Below, one piece after another: positions 7,366 through 15,436 of a DNA stretch of 33,016 nt (position 1 is its first letter; each line of letters begins with the position of its first letter). The notes beneath the pieces were generated by a model. It was given only the letters and a program-made list of their open reading frames with translations, was not told the DNA's origin and searched no databases. The DNA comes from Lachnospiraceae bacterium (GTDB lineage Bacteria; Bacillota; Clostridia; Lachnospirales; Lachnospiraceae), in NCBI GenBank assembly GCA_017480195.1, contig JAFVBE010000018.1, positions 1 to 33,016 of the forward strand, read 5' to 3'. Made by a program: the position numbers and the translations under genes.

Positions 7366-7394
7366 AGTATATATAAAAAATAATGAATTGTCAA
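7366..7394 (-). promoter_or_regulatory. promoter for the sodium:solute symporter
   Basis: On the minus strand, TTGACA (7394-7389), 17 bp spacer, TATACT (7371-7366). This lies about 70 bp upstream of the symporter start. Confidence 0.75.
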
Positions 7395-7444
7395 CCTTAA
7401 TTGCAAAATTGGTAGACAATATAAATTTGTTGTCAAGAATTAAG
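7395..7444. promoter_or_regulatory. inverted repeat between divergent promoters, possible operator
   Basis: CCTTAATT (7395-7402) and AATTAAGG (7437-7444) are exact inverse copies lying between the divergent promoters, each next to a TTGTCAA. The position would suit a regulator controlling the symporter and the polyphosphate gene together. No regulator gene is adjacent, so this is a candidate only. Confidence 0.3.
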
Positions 7445-7459
7445 GTGATGGGGTATAAT
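7430..7459 (+). promoter_or_regulatory. promoter for the polyphosphate:AMP phosphotransferase
   Basis: TTGTCA (7430-7435), 18 bp spacer, TATAAT (7454-7459). The resulting 5' UTR would be about 120 nt. Confidence 0.75.
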
Positions 7460-7535
7460 GAGCGTGTAAGAATAGTCGAGTGCAACGCACACCGAAGAAC
7501 CGAAGGCTTGAGGTGCTTGTAGCTTATGCGCTCAT
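7458..7535 (+). other. 78 bp closed inverted-repeat structure in the 5' region
   Basis: ATGAGCGTGTAAG (7458-7470) pairs with CTTATGCGCTCAT (7523-7535) over 13 bp if two G-U pairs are allowed. Inside are a GTGC-AAC-GCAC hairpin (7480-7490) and an ACCGAAG...CTTGAGGT pairing. The left arm overlaps the -10 box end and the expected start of transcription, so the whole stem may act as DNA rather than RNA. Function unknown. Confidence 0.4.
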
Positions 7536-7585
7536 ATTATTGATTTAGAAAGCTGCAATAAATACATAATGGAGGGGGTATATTT

Positions 7586-9073
7586 ATGTTGAAAGATTGG
7601 GTAAAAGAAGAAAAACCAAGTGATGAGGAGCTTTCGGAGCGTCTTGAAAAGGCGCGCGAAAAGCTTGCAACAAGGCAGATGATAATTAAGGAGAAGAACC
7701 TTCCTGTGCTTGTAGTAATGGACGGCTGGGGAGCTGCCGGCAAGGGAAGTGTATTGGGTAGGATAATCAAGAATCTCGACCCGCGTTTTTTCAAATGTGA
7801 GACACTGTCTGCACCTACTACAGAGGAGAACAGAAGACCGTTTTTATACCGCTATTTTGTGAGAATTCCAAAGCAGGGTAAAATATCGTTCTTTGACGGA
7901 AGTTGGATGGGTGAGGTTACCTCACAGCTTCTGCAGGGAGATATAAACAAGAGACAGTACAAGTCGAGGCTGACAAGCATTAAGAGGTTTGAGAGACAGT
8001 TAAATGACAATGGATATCTGGTTGTAAAATTCTTCTTTCATATAGATGAGAAGACGCAGAAGAAGAGACTTAAAGAGCTTGAAAATGACACCTACACAAA
8101 ATGGCGCGTATCGGAGAAAGATATATGGCAGAATAAGCACTATGATAAATGTCTTGATGTGTATGACGAGTACATAGAAGCTACCAATCAGTTCGTGGCA
8201 CCTTGGTATTTTATAGATTCGTCAAGTAAGAAATGGGCAGAGCTTCAGATGACGGAGATACTTATATCGAGTATAGATACGGCTATTGCCAATGCTGAGA
8301 ACGAGCAGAAAGCACCGCTTTTGCAGAATACGTTCCCTATGAAGAATACTCCGAAGCTGTCGGAGATACCGCTTGATAAGACTATGACGGAGGAGGAATA
8401 CAAGAAGGAACTTGAAATATTGCAGGCTCGTCTCGGAGAGCTTCATAATGAGCTCTACCACAAGAAGATACCTGTAATTATCGCTTATGAAGGCTGGGAT
8501 GCGGCTGGCAAGGGCGGCAATATCAAGCGTCTTGCGGCTGCACTTGACCCAAGAGGCTATGAGGTTCACCCGATAGCAAGTCCTGAGCCGGCAGAGAAGG
8601 CGAGACATTATCTGTGGAGATTCTGGAACAGATTACCGAAGGACGGACATATAGCAATCTTCGACAGAACCTGGTATGGTCGTGTGATGGTTGAGAGGCT
8701 TGAGGGCTTTTGCTCTGAGAATGACTGGCAGAGAGCCTATAATGAGATAAATGAATTTGAGAAGGAACTTGCGGACTGGAATGCCGTCATAATCAAATTT
8801 TGGGTGCAGATTGACAAGGACACACAGCTTGAGAGATTTACCGACAGACAGAATACTCCGGAGAAGCAGTGGAAGATAACGGATGAGGATTGGCGTAACA
8901 GGGAAAAATGGGATTTATACGAGGTCGCTGTAGATGAGATGCTTCAGAAGACAAGTACGAAGTTCGCGCCTTGGCACATCTTAGAGTCAAATGACAAAAA
9001 ATACGCTCGTATTAAGGCACTTAAGACTGTTATAAAAGCTATAGAGAAAAAACTTGCTGAGGTAGACAAATAA
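7586..9073 (+). CDS. pap: polyphosphate:AMP phosphotransferase (class II PPK2, two domains)
   Basis: A 495-residue protein made of two tandem PPK2 domains. Class II enzymes of this fused type phosphorylate AMP to ADP using polyphosphate. The C-terminal domain has intact catalytic motifs: Walker A EGWDAAGKGG (302-311) and Walker B/lid FDRTWYGRVMVER (from 359). The N-terminal domain is altered at the same places: DGWGAAGKGS (46-55) lacks the acidic residue before AAGKG, and FDGSWMGE (103-110) lacks the arginine and tyrosine. It is therefore probably structural, as proposed for other fused members. GGAGGGGG stands upstream of the ATG. No ppk1 or ppx is next to it. The enzyme probably links polyphosphate reserves to adenylate charge. 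Confidence 0.93.
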   Translation: MLKDWVKEEKPSDEELSERLEKAREKLATRQMIIKEKNLPVLVVMDGWGAAGKGSVLGRIIKNLDPRFFKCETLSAPTTEENRRPFLYRYFVRIPKQGKISFFDGSWMGEVTSQLLQGDINKRQYKSRLTSIKRFERQLNDNGYLVVKFFFHIDEKTQKKRLKELENDTYTKWRVSEKDIWQNKHYDKCLDVYDEYIEATNQFVAPWYFIDSSSKKWAELQMTEILISSIDTAIANAENEQKAPLLQNTFPMKNTPKLSEIPLDKTMTEEEYKKELEILQARLGELHNELYHKKIPVIIAYEGWDAAGKGGNIKRLAAALDPRGYEVHPIASPEPAEKARHYLWRFWNRLPKDGHIAIFDRTWYGRVMVERLEGFCSENDWQRAYNEINEFEKELADWNAVIIKFWVQIDKDTQLERFTDRQNTPEKQWKITDEDWRNREKWDLYEVAVDEMLQKTSTKFAPWHILESNDKKYARIKALKTVIKAIEKKLAEVDK

Positions 9074-9151
9074 GGCATAAATATGATACATTAAAGGTTA
9101 GACAAAAATGTGACCGACAGATAATGCCGGCACATACAGGAGGATATAAAA

Positions 9152-10237
9152 ATGAGTAAGATTATATTGACAGGCGACAGACCGACCGGAAGACTTCATG
9201 TAGGACATTATGTCGGCTCTTTAAGGCGGCGTGTGGAATTACAGAATTCAGGAGAATTCGATAAAATATTTATTATGATAGCGGATGCACAGGCACTTAC
9301 GGATAATGCTGACAATCCTGAGAAAATCAGACAGAATGTGGTTGAGGTTGCGCTTGATTATCTATCTGTCGGACTTGATCCAAATAAGTCTAATCTTTTT
9401 GTACAGTCACAGATTTCTGAGCTTACAGAGCTTACCTTCTTCTACAGTAATCTTGTAACAGTTTCGAGATTACAGCGCAATCCTACCGTTAAGGCAGAGA
9501 TACAGATGCGTAATTTTGAAGCAAGTATACCTGTAGGCTTTTTCACATATCCTATAAGTCAGGCTGCGGATATAACTGCATTTAAAGCAACGACAGTTCC
9601 TGTAGGTGAGGATCAGATGCCTATGATAGAACAGACCAGAGAGATAGTTCGTAAATTTAATTCAGTTTACGGGGAAACCTTGGTTGAGCCGGATATTCTT
9701 CTTCCTGATAATCAGGCTTGTATGAGACTTCCGGGTACTGACGGTAAGGCGAAGATGAGCAAGTCCTTAGGCAACTGCATTTATCTTTCGGATACGGAGG
9801 AGGATGTAAAAGCTAAGGTTATGAGTATGTATACCGATCCTGACCATATCAAGATAACCGATCCCGGCAAGCTGGAGGGCAATACTGTATTTACCTATCT
9901 TGATGCATTCTCAAGACCGGAGCATTTCCCTGAATTCCTTCCTGATTATAACAATCTTGATGAGCTTAAGGAGCATTACAAAAGGGGTGGCTTAGGTGAT
10001 GTTAAGGTCAAGAAATTCCTTAACAATGTTCTTCAGTCAGAGCTTGCACCAATCAGGGCAAGAAGAGCGGAATTCGAGAAGGATATACCTGAGGTATATA
10101 ACATTCTTAAGAAAGGCTCTGACGCCGCAAGAGAGGTTGCTGCCGAAACGCTTGCAGATGTTAAGCGTGCTATGAAGATTAATTATTTTGAGGATATGGC
10201 TCTTATTAAGGAGCAATCTGAAAAATATTCAAGATAA
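9152..10237 (+). CDS. trpS: tryptophan--tRNA ligase
   Basis: A 361-residue class I aminoacyl-tRNA synthetase that charges tRNA-Trp. The HIGH-type motif is HVGH (16-19) inside [14 protein letters not shown], and the second signature is KMSKS (201-205). The length suits the longer bacterial form. AGGAGG (9138-9143) precedes the start. A small hairpin (ATGTG 9108-9112 with CACAT 9131-9135, plus CCG/CGG) ends 2 nt before that ribosome binding site. No T-box leader is visible in the 78 bp gap. The next gene starts 11 bp downstream, so trpS seems to head the glycosyltransferase run. Confidence 0.96.
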   Translation: MSKIILTGDRPTGRLHVGHYVGSLRRRVELQNSGEFDKIFIMIADAQALTDNADNPEKIRQNVVEVALDYLSVGLDPNKSNLFVQSQISELTELTFFYSNLVTVSRLQRNPTVKAEIQMRNFEASIPVGFFTYPISQAADITAFKATTVPVGEDQMPMIEQTREIVRKFNSVYGETLVEPDILLPDNQACMRLPGTDGKAKMSKSLGNCIYLSDTEEDVKAKVMSMYTDPDHIKITDPGKLEGNTVFTYLDAFSRPEHFPEFLPDYNNLDELKEHYKRGGLGDVKVKKFLNNVLQSELAPIRARRAEFEKDIPEVYNILKKGSDAAREVAAETLADVKRAMKINYFEDMALIKEQSEKYSR

Positions 10238-10248
10238 GGGAACTCAAG

Positions 10249-12723
10249 ATGGCTGATAATTTTATCTTTAACAGAATAAGATGTAATGTGACAGAGCATA
10301 ATTCCATAGTCTTACAGGGCTTTTGTAACGAGAAACTCTCAGATAATACAGATGCCCTGAGTATTGTGCTACGCAAAAAAGGCGAAGAAGGCGATGCTTT
10401 GGACAGCAGATTTATAATATCTAAAGCTCCACTGGACAAGAAAAATTTATTTGGAAGCGGAAAGATTGTTAAGACACTTTCAGCCATAATTAAAACTGAT
10501 TTTGATATAAATAATGATGACAGGCTGTGCCTTATATACACAGAGAAGGATGGTGCTAAGAAGGAGTTGTATTCCTGCTCGGGGAAGGATGTAAGGCATT
10601 ATATGGATAAGCTTAACTGCTGTATAGATTCCATAGAAGCAGATGGAAGATATATGATGGTTAAGGGCTGGGCAGTCGATGTCAATGACATTTCCTATAG
10701 CTTGGTCAAGATTGCAGGGCATAATGAGGAGGAAATGGATGCCGAGATAAGTCATTATACCCGTTCGGATGTTGCAGATTCCTTTGCTGAGCTTGACAAT
10801 ACGAAGGACATAGGCTTTGTCATAAAATTCTTAAATAATACTGATAAAATGCGGCTTTATATAACTGCCGGCGACAGGAAGGAGCAGATGGGCATAAACG
10901 GCTCCAAAGGTATAAGCAGGATACCGGCGGTTAATAAGGCGAAGAATATAATTACAAAGACTGTAAGGAATACGAAGAATTACGGTATAAGAAGCACCAT
11001 GCTCAAGATTAAGATAGCACTTCGGACAAGGGCTGCCTTTGCTACGGCTAATTATAATTCGTGGATAAAGAAACATATGCCTGATGCGAAGGAGCTTGCT
11101 AAGCAGGAAAAGACTGTCTTTGAATATAATCCAAAGTTCAGTGTATTAGTACCGCTTTATGAGACCGATGAATATTTTTTAGAGGAGCTTATTAAATCAG
11201 TAAAGAAGCAGACCTATAAGAACTGGGAACTGTGTTTTTCTGACGGCAGTAAAGATAGTAAGAGACTAAGAAAATTCATTGAACCATATACAGAGGATAA
11301 TAGAATTAAATATATCGCAATACAGCAGGGACCTCTTGGCATATCCGATAATACCAATCAGGCGTATGAGCTTGCGACGGGGGATTATATAATATTAGGC
11401 GACCATGATGACCTTTTTACCCCTGATGCTTTTTTTGAATGTGCGAGAGTATTAAATGAAAGAAAGGTCGATGTTATATATACGGACGAGGATAAGACGG
11501 ATGAGAAGGGGAAGAAGCATTTTGGACCGAATTTCAAACCGGACTTTAATATAGATTTACTTCGTTCGTGTAATTATATATGCCATATGTTCGTTGCGTC
11601 GAAGACCCTTATTGATAAGGTCGGACTGTTCAACAGTGAATTTGACGGGGCACAGGATTATGATTTCATATTAAGGTGTACGGAGCAGGCGGACTATGTA
11701 TATCATATTCCGAAGGTTTTATACAGGTGGAGGGCACATTCGGCTTCTACCTCCGAGAGACCGGACTCTAAGCTCTATGCCTTCGATGCGGGAAGACACG
11801 CTCTTGAGGCGCATTATAAGAGGACAGGTCTTGAAGCGTTAGTTGAAAATGGCGATCATCTCGGACAATATAAAACCATATATAAGATAATGGGAGCTCC
11901 GCTTATATCCATAGTTATACCTAACAAGGACCATATAGATGACCTGAAAAAATGTATGGATTCGATAGATGAAAAATCAGATTATAAAAATTATGAATAT
12001 ATAATAGTTGAGAATAACAGCGAGGAAAATGTAACCTTTGAATTCTACAAGAAGCTTGAGCAGAGGGACGATGTAAGGATATTATATTGGGATAAGGAGT
12101 TTAATTATTCGGCTATCAATAACTTCGGTGTGAAGGAAGCAAGGGGCGAATATATACTTTTGCTGAATAATGACACCGAGGTAATTAACGCGGACTGGCT
12201 TTCACAGATGCTTGGCTACTGCCAGCGCGAGGATGTGGGCATAGTCGGAGCAAGACTTTATTATGAGGATGATACCATACAGCATGCAGGTGTAGTAATA
12301 GGTTTCGGCGGTATAGCAGGACATGCTTTTGTAACCTTGGATGAGGATAGTGATTTGTACCAATCGAGGACGAAGGTAGCCTGTGATTACAGTGCTGTGA
12401 CTGCGGCGTGTATGATGGTTAAGAAGAGTGTATATGATGAGGTTGGAGGATTGGAGGAAGCCTTCAAGGTGGCCTTCAATGATATAGATTTTTGTATGAA
12501 GGTGCGTGCCACAGGTAAGCTGGTTGTATATAACGCAAATGCAAAGCTGCATCATTATGAGTCCAAATCGCGTGGTGCAGAGGATACCTTTGAAAAGAAG
12601 GAGCGTTTTAACAGCGAGATAAAGCTTTTCAACAGCAGGTGGCATGATATATTGGAAAATGGCGACCCGTATTATAATGTTAATCTTACCTTGGACAAGG
12701 CGGATTTTTCGATAAGAGTATAG
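10249..12723 (+). CDS. two-domain family 2 glycosyltransferase
   Basis: An 824-residue protein without membrane segments. Residues 1-215 form an N-terminal region, with a WAVD motif at 141-144, of the type found ahead of GT2 domains in surface-polysaccharide synthases. Residues ~297-500 are a GT-A domain (FSVLVPLYETDEYF, metal motif GDHDD at 384-388, then YTDEDK). Residues ~552-775 are a second GT-A domain (ISIVIPNKDHIDDL, LLNNDTEVI with NNDTE at 640-644, NDIDFC at 744-749). Both domains look catalytically competent, so it may add two sugars in turn to a rhamnan, O-antigen or exopolysaccharide chain on the cytoplasmic side. It is 11 bp after trpS and 21 bp before a related GT2 gene, so an operon is likely. 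Donor and acceptor are unknown. Confidence 0.9.
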   Translation: MADNFIFNRIRCNVTEHNSIVLQGFCNEKLSDNTDALSIVLRKKGEEGDALDSRFIISKAPLDKKNLFGSGKIVKTLSAIIKTDFDINNDDRLCLIYTEKDGAKKELYSCSGKDVRHYMDKLNCCIDSIEADGRYMMVKGWAVDVNDISYSLVKIAGHNEEEMDAEISHYTRSDVADSFAELDNTKDIGFVIKFLNNTDKMRLYITAGDRKEQMGINGSKGISRIPAVNKAKNIITKTVRNTKNYGIRSTMLKIKIALRTRAAFATANYNSWIKKHMPDAKELAKQEKTVFEYNPKFSVLVPLYETDEYFLEELIKSVKKQTYKNWELCFSDGSKDSKRLRKFIEPYTEDNRIKYIAIQQGPLGISDNTNQAYELATGDYIILGDHDDLFTPDAFFECARVLNERKVDVIYTDEDKTDEKGKKHFGPNFKPDFNIDLLRSCNYICHMFVASKTLIDKVGLFNSEFDGAQDYDFILRCTEQADYVYHIPKVLYRWRAHSASTSERPDSKLYAFDAGRHALEAHYKRTGLEALVENGDHLGQYKTIYKIMGAPLISIVIPNKDHIDDLKKCMDSIDEKSDYKNYEYIIVENNSEENVTFEFYKKLEQRDDVRILYWDKEFNYSAINNFGVKEARGEYILLLNNDTEVINADWLSQMLGYCQREDVGIVGARLYYEDDTIQHAGVVIGFGGIAGHAFVTLDEDSDLYQSRTKVACDYSAVTAACMMVKKSVYDEVGGLEEAFKVAFNDIDFCMKVRATGKLVVYNANAKLHHYESKSRGAEDTFEKKERFNSEIKLFNSRWHDILENGDPYYNVNLTLDKADFSIRV

Positions 12724-12744
12724 AATTTTAGGGGGATTCCTTGT

Positions 12745-14610
12745 ATGAAATTTGACTTATCCTCGATTAATGTATCGAGTATAAAGAAGGGTTTTAATTA
12801 TATAAGGTCAAATGGCATAAGCGGTGTATGGACGAGAGTGCGTGAGAAAACGGTCGGTCCCGGGAATGCTTATAACAATTGGTATAAGAAGGTTCACGAG
12901 ATAAGTGAAGACGAGCTTATAAGACAGAGGGAGCATACCTTTAGATACAATCCGGTTATAAGTATAATAGTGCCTGTTTATAAAACTCCCGAAGCATACC
13001 TTAGGAAAATGATTGAATCAGTTATGGCACAAAGCTATGAGAATTGGGAACTGTGTATAGTTGACGGTTCGGAGAGGCAGAGCACGATAGTTAAAGAATA
13101 CATGGAGGGTGAAAATCGTATAAATTATCTGTATGTTGACAGAAATCTCGGTATATCGGGTAACAGTAACAAGGCACTCCAGATGGCTACAGGTGATTAT
13201 GTGACCTTTGTAGATCATGATGATATGCTGGCGCCGAACGCTCTGTACAGCATAGTCGAGGAATTGCAGGATAATAAATACGATGTCATATATTCTGATG
13301 AGGATACTATGTCGGCGGATGGCAGGCGATTTTCAGAACCGATTTTCAAGCCGGATTTCAGCATAGATATATTAAGAGCATATAACTATATCAAGCGCCT
13401 TTTCGTGGTTAAGCGGAAGCTGGCTGTGGGCTTGGGAGGGTTTGATTCTGAGTTCGATGGGGCACAGGATTATGATTTTACTCTAAGATGTTGTGAGAGA
13501 ACCGATAATATAAGACATATACCTAAGATTTTATATCATAAGAGGCTTAATAATTCCTCCGTGTCATTAGATGTGCATAATAGAGAATATGCTAAGGAGG
13601 CAGGCAAGCGAGCACTGGCTGCGCATATTAGAAGATTAGGATATTTTGCAACTGCGATTCACACTGATATGTGGGGTATATATAAGGTTGAATATGAGAC
13701 ACCGGGCAATCCCTTCCTTACGATTGTAATACCGGGAGGTAATTCTCCTGAGCTTCTTGAAAAATGTATATTCCCGCTTTTTGAGAAAGCGAGATATAAT
13801 AATTTCGAAATACTTGTAATAGATACTGAGAGCGAGAATAAGGATATGACCGCCTTTTATCACAGGATAGAAAGTATAAGAAAGAATGTAAAGGTCATAA
13901 CGAATACAAAATTAGACGGACTTCCTGCCATAAGGAACTTCGGCGCCTCACTTGCAAACGGAGATTATCTCTTCTTTATTGATAATAATGTCGAGCTTAT
14001 AGATGCAACCGCTATGGGTGAGATGCTCGGCAACTGTATGAGAGATGAGGTCGGTGCGGTAAGCGGCGTACTCTATGATGATAATGATATGGTATATCAT
14101 CAGGGATATCTGATAGGAGTAAACGGACTGGTGTCTAATCTCTATCAGGGGCTTAGACATGATGATATGGGTTACCTTATGCACAATCGCATAAATGCTG
14201 ATTGCAGTGCTGTATCAGCCTCATGTATGATGGTTAAGAAGGAGCTTTTTTATAAGGTGGGTGGATTCTCCGATAAGTTCAAGACTTCATTGTCAGAGAT
14301 AGATTTTTGCTTTAAGCTTATTGAATTAAATAAAAATATTGTTGCGGTTGCTGATGCAGGCTGGTATTTCCACGATACTAAGCCGATTGTCGGCAATACC
14401 ATAAGAATTGAAGAAGAGATAGAAAGAGAAGAGGATTTATTCAGGATAATGTGGCCTAATATACTGAAAACCGGAGATCCGTTCTATAATATTAATTTTG
14501 CCAGAGAGGGAAAGCAGTTTACCTTACCGGAGATTACTCCGGAGGCAGCAGGTGATGATGCGAAGGAAACGGAGAACGATACCGAAGGTGAAGAGGACTC
14601 CAAGGAGTAG
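12745..14610 (+). CDS. two-domain family 2 glycosyltransferase, second domain degenerate
   Basis: A 621-residue relative of the preceding gene that lacks its long N-terminal region. The first GT-A domain (about residues 70-285) is intact: SIIVPVYKTPEAYL, VDHDD (156-160), YSDEDT, and the shared FDGAQDYDFTLRC segment. The second domain (about 343-560) has lost key positions: IPGGNSPELL replaces the usual IPxxNxxxxL, and the metal motif is IDNNVEL, without the NDTE of its neighbour. It is probably inactive or altered. The C-terminal 30 residues are very acidic. The ribosome binding site AGGGGG stands about 10 nt before ATG 12745. The pair probably arose by duplication. Confidence 0.9.
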   Translation: MKFDLSSINVSSIKKGFNYIRSNGISGVWTRVREKTVGPGNAYNNWYKKVHEISEDELIRQREHTFRYNPVISIIVPVYKTPEAYLRKMIESVMAQSYENWELCIVDGSERQSTIVKEYMEGENRINYLYVDRNLGISGNSNKALQMATGDYVTFVDHDDMLAPNALYSIVEELQDNKYDVIYSDEDTMSADGRRFSEPIFKPDFSIDILRAYNYIKRLFVVKRKLAVGLGGFDSEFDGAQDYDFTLRCCERTDNIRHIPKILYHKRLNNSSVSLDVHNREYAKEAGKRALAAHIRRLGYFATAIHTDMWGIYKVEYETPGNPFLTIVIPGGNSPELLEKCIFPLFEKARYNNFEILVIDTESENKDMTAFYHRIESIRKNVKVITNTKLDGLPAIRNFGASLANGDYLFFIDNNVELIDATAMGEMLGNCMRDEVGAVSGVLYDDNDMVYHQGYLIGVNGLVSNLYQGLRHDDMGYLMHNRINADCSAVSASCMMVKKELFYKVGGFSDKFKTSLSEIDFCFKLIELNKNIVAVADAGWYFHDTKPIVGNTIRIEEEIEREEDLFRIMWPNILKTGDPFYNINFAREGKQFTLPEITPEAAGDDAKETENDTEGEEDSKE

Positions 14611-14650
14611 GAGACCGCTTGAGGCTATAAAATATAAGGTGGAGATTTCT

Positions 14651-15436
14651 ATGAATTTCAGACCATGTATAGATATACATAATGGCGTAGTGAAGCAAAT
14701 AGTGGGCAGCAGCTTAAGAGATACTGCTGATATGGCAGAGGATAATTTTGTATCTGAGGTGGACGCTTCATTTTATGCTAAGCTTTATCAAAAGTACGGA
14801 CTTAAGGGCGGACATATTATTATTCTTAACCCTAAGCAAAGCGAATATTATGATGAGGATATAAGACAGGCACGGCTTGCACTTGACGCTTATCCGAAGG
14901 GCTTGCAGATAGGCGGAGGAATAGATGCGGACAATGCTATGGATTTTCTTGATATGGGTGCTGACAAGGTAATAGTTACCTCGTATGTATTTAAGAATGG
15001 TAAAATCAATTATGATAATCTTGAGAAATTGGTTTCAAAGATTGGTAAAGACAGTTTGGTTCTTGATTTAAGCTGTCGAAGAAAAAATAATGAATATTAT
15101 ATAGTGACTGACAGGTGGCAGAAGTTTACAGATGTTAAGGTGGATGAGACTACACTTGATATGTTGTCGGGATATTGCAGCGAATACCTGATACATGCGG
15201 TAGATGTAGAGGGCAAGGCTTCGGGTATAGAGGAAGGATTGGCTAAGGCTTTGGGAGAATGGGCTAAGATACCGATAACCTACGCCGGAGGAGTAGGTAA
15301 CTTTAAAGACCTTGACAAATTAAAGAATTTGGGGCATAACAAGATAGATGTAACTATCGGAAGTGCTTTAGATATATTTGGAGGCAGTATGCCTTTTGAA
15401 GAAGTAATAAAGAACTGTAAAGGAGATAAGCTATGA
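14651..15436 (+). CDS. hisA: HisA, eukaryotic (HIS6) type: ProFAR isomerase
   Basis: A 261-residue TIM-barrel isomerase of histidine biosynthesis, converting ProFAR to PRFAR in the cytoplasm. The sequence follows the yeast/plant HIS6 subfamily rather than ordinary bacterial HisA: CIDIHNGVVKQIVG (6-19), LQIGGGID (85-92), VLDLSCRRK (137-145), HAVDVEGKASGIEE (182-195), YAGGV (211-215), and the C-terminal IDVTIGSALDIFGGS. D8 and D139 are the likely catalytic acids. ATG 14651 is chosen for its position before the conserved N terminus and after GGTGGAG; an earlier frame opening overlaps the glycosyltransferase. Its last 4 bases overlap the cellulase start (ATGA). No other his gene is in the window. 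Confidence 0.88.
   Translation: MNFRPCIDIHNGVVKQIVGSSLRDTADMAEDNFVSEVDASFYAKLYQKYGLKGGHIIILNPKQSEYYDEDIRQARLALDAYPKGLQIGGGIDADNAMDFLDMGADKVIVTSYVFKNGKINYDNLEKLVSKIGKDSLVLDLSCRRKNNEYYIVTDRWQKFTDVKVDETTLDMLSGYCSEYLIHAVDVEGKASGIEEGLAKALGEWAKIPITYAGGVGNFKDLDKLKNLGHNKIDVTIGSALDIFGGSMPFEEVIKNCKGDKL

Noticed and set aside
7296-7436. N-terminal extension of the symporter
   Set aside because: It would read back through the promoter at 7366-7394. A good ribosome binding site supports the start at 7295.
9074-9151. T-box leader for trpS
   Set aside because: The gap is only 78 bp, with no T-box sequence or specifier stem. Only a small hairpin next to the ribosome binding site is present.
14498-14650. 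Upstream extension of the hisA reading frame
   Set aside because: It overlaps the end of the glycosyltransferase gene out of frame and is very Arg-rich. HisA homology and the ribosome binding site place the start at 14651.
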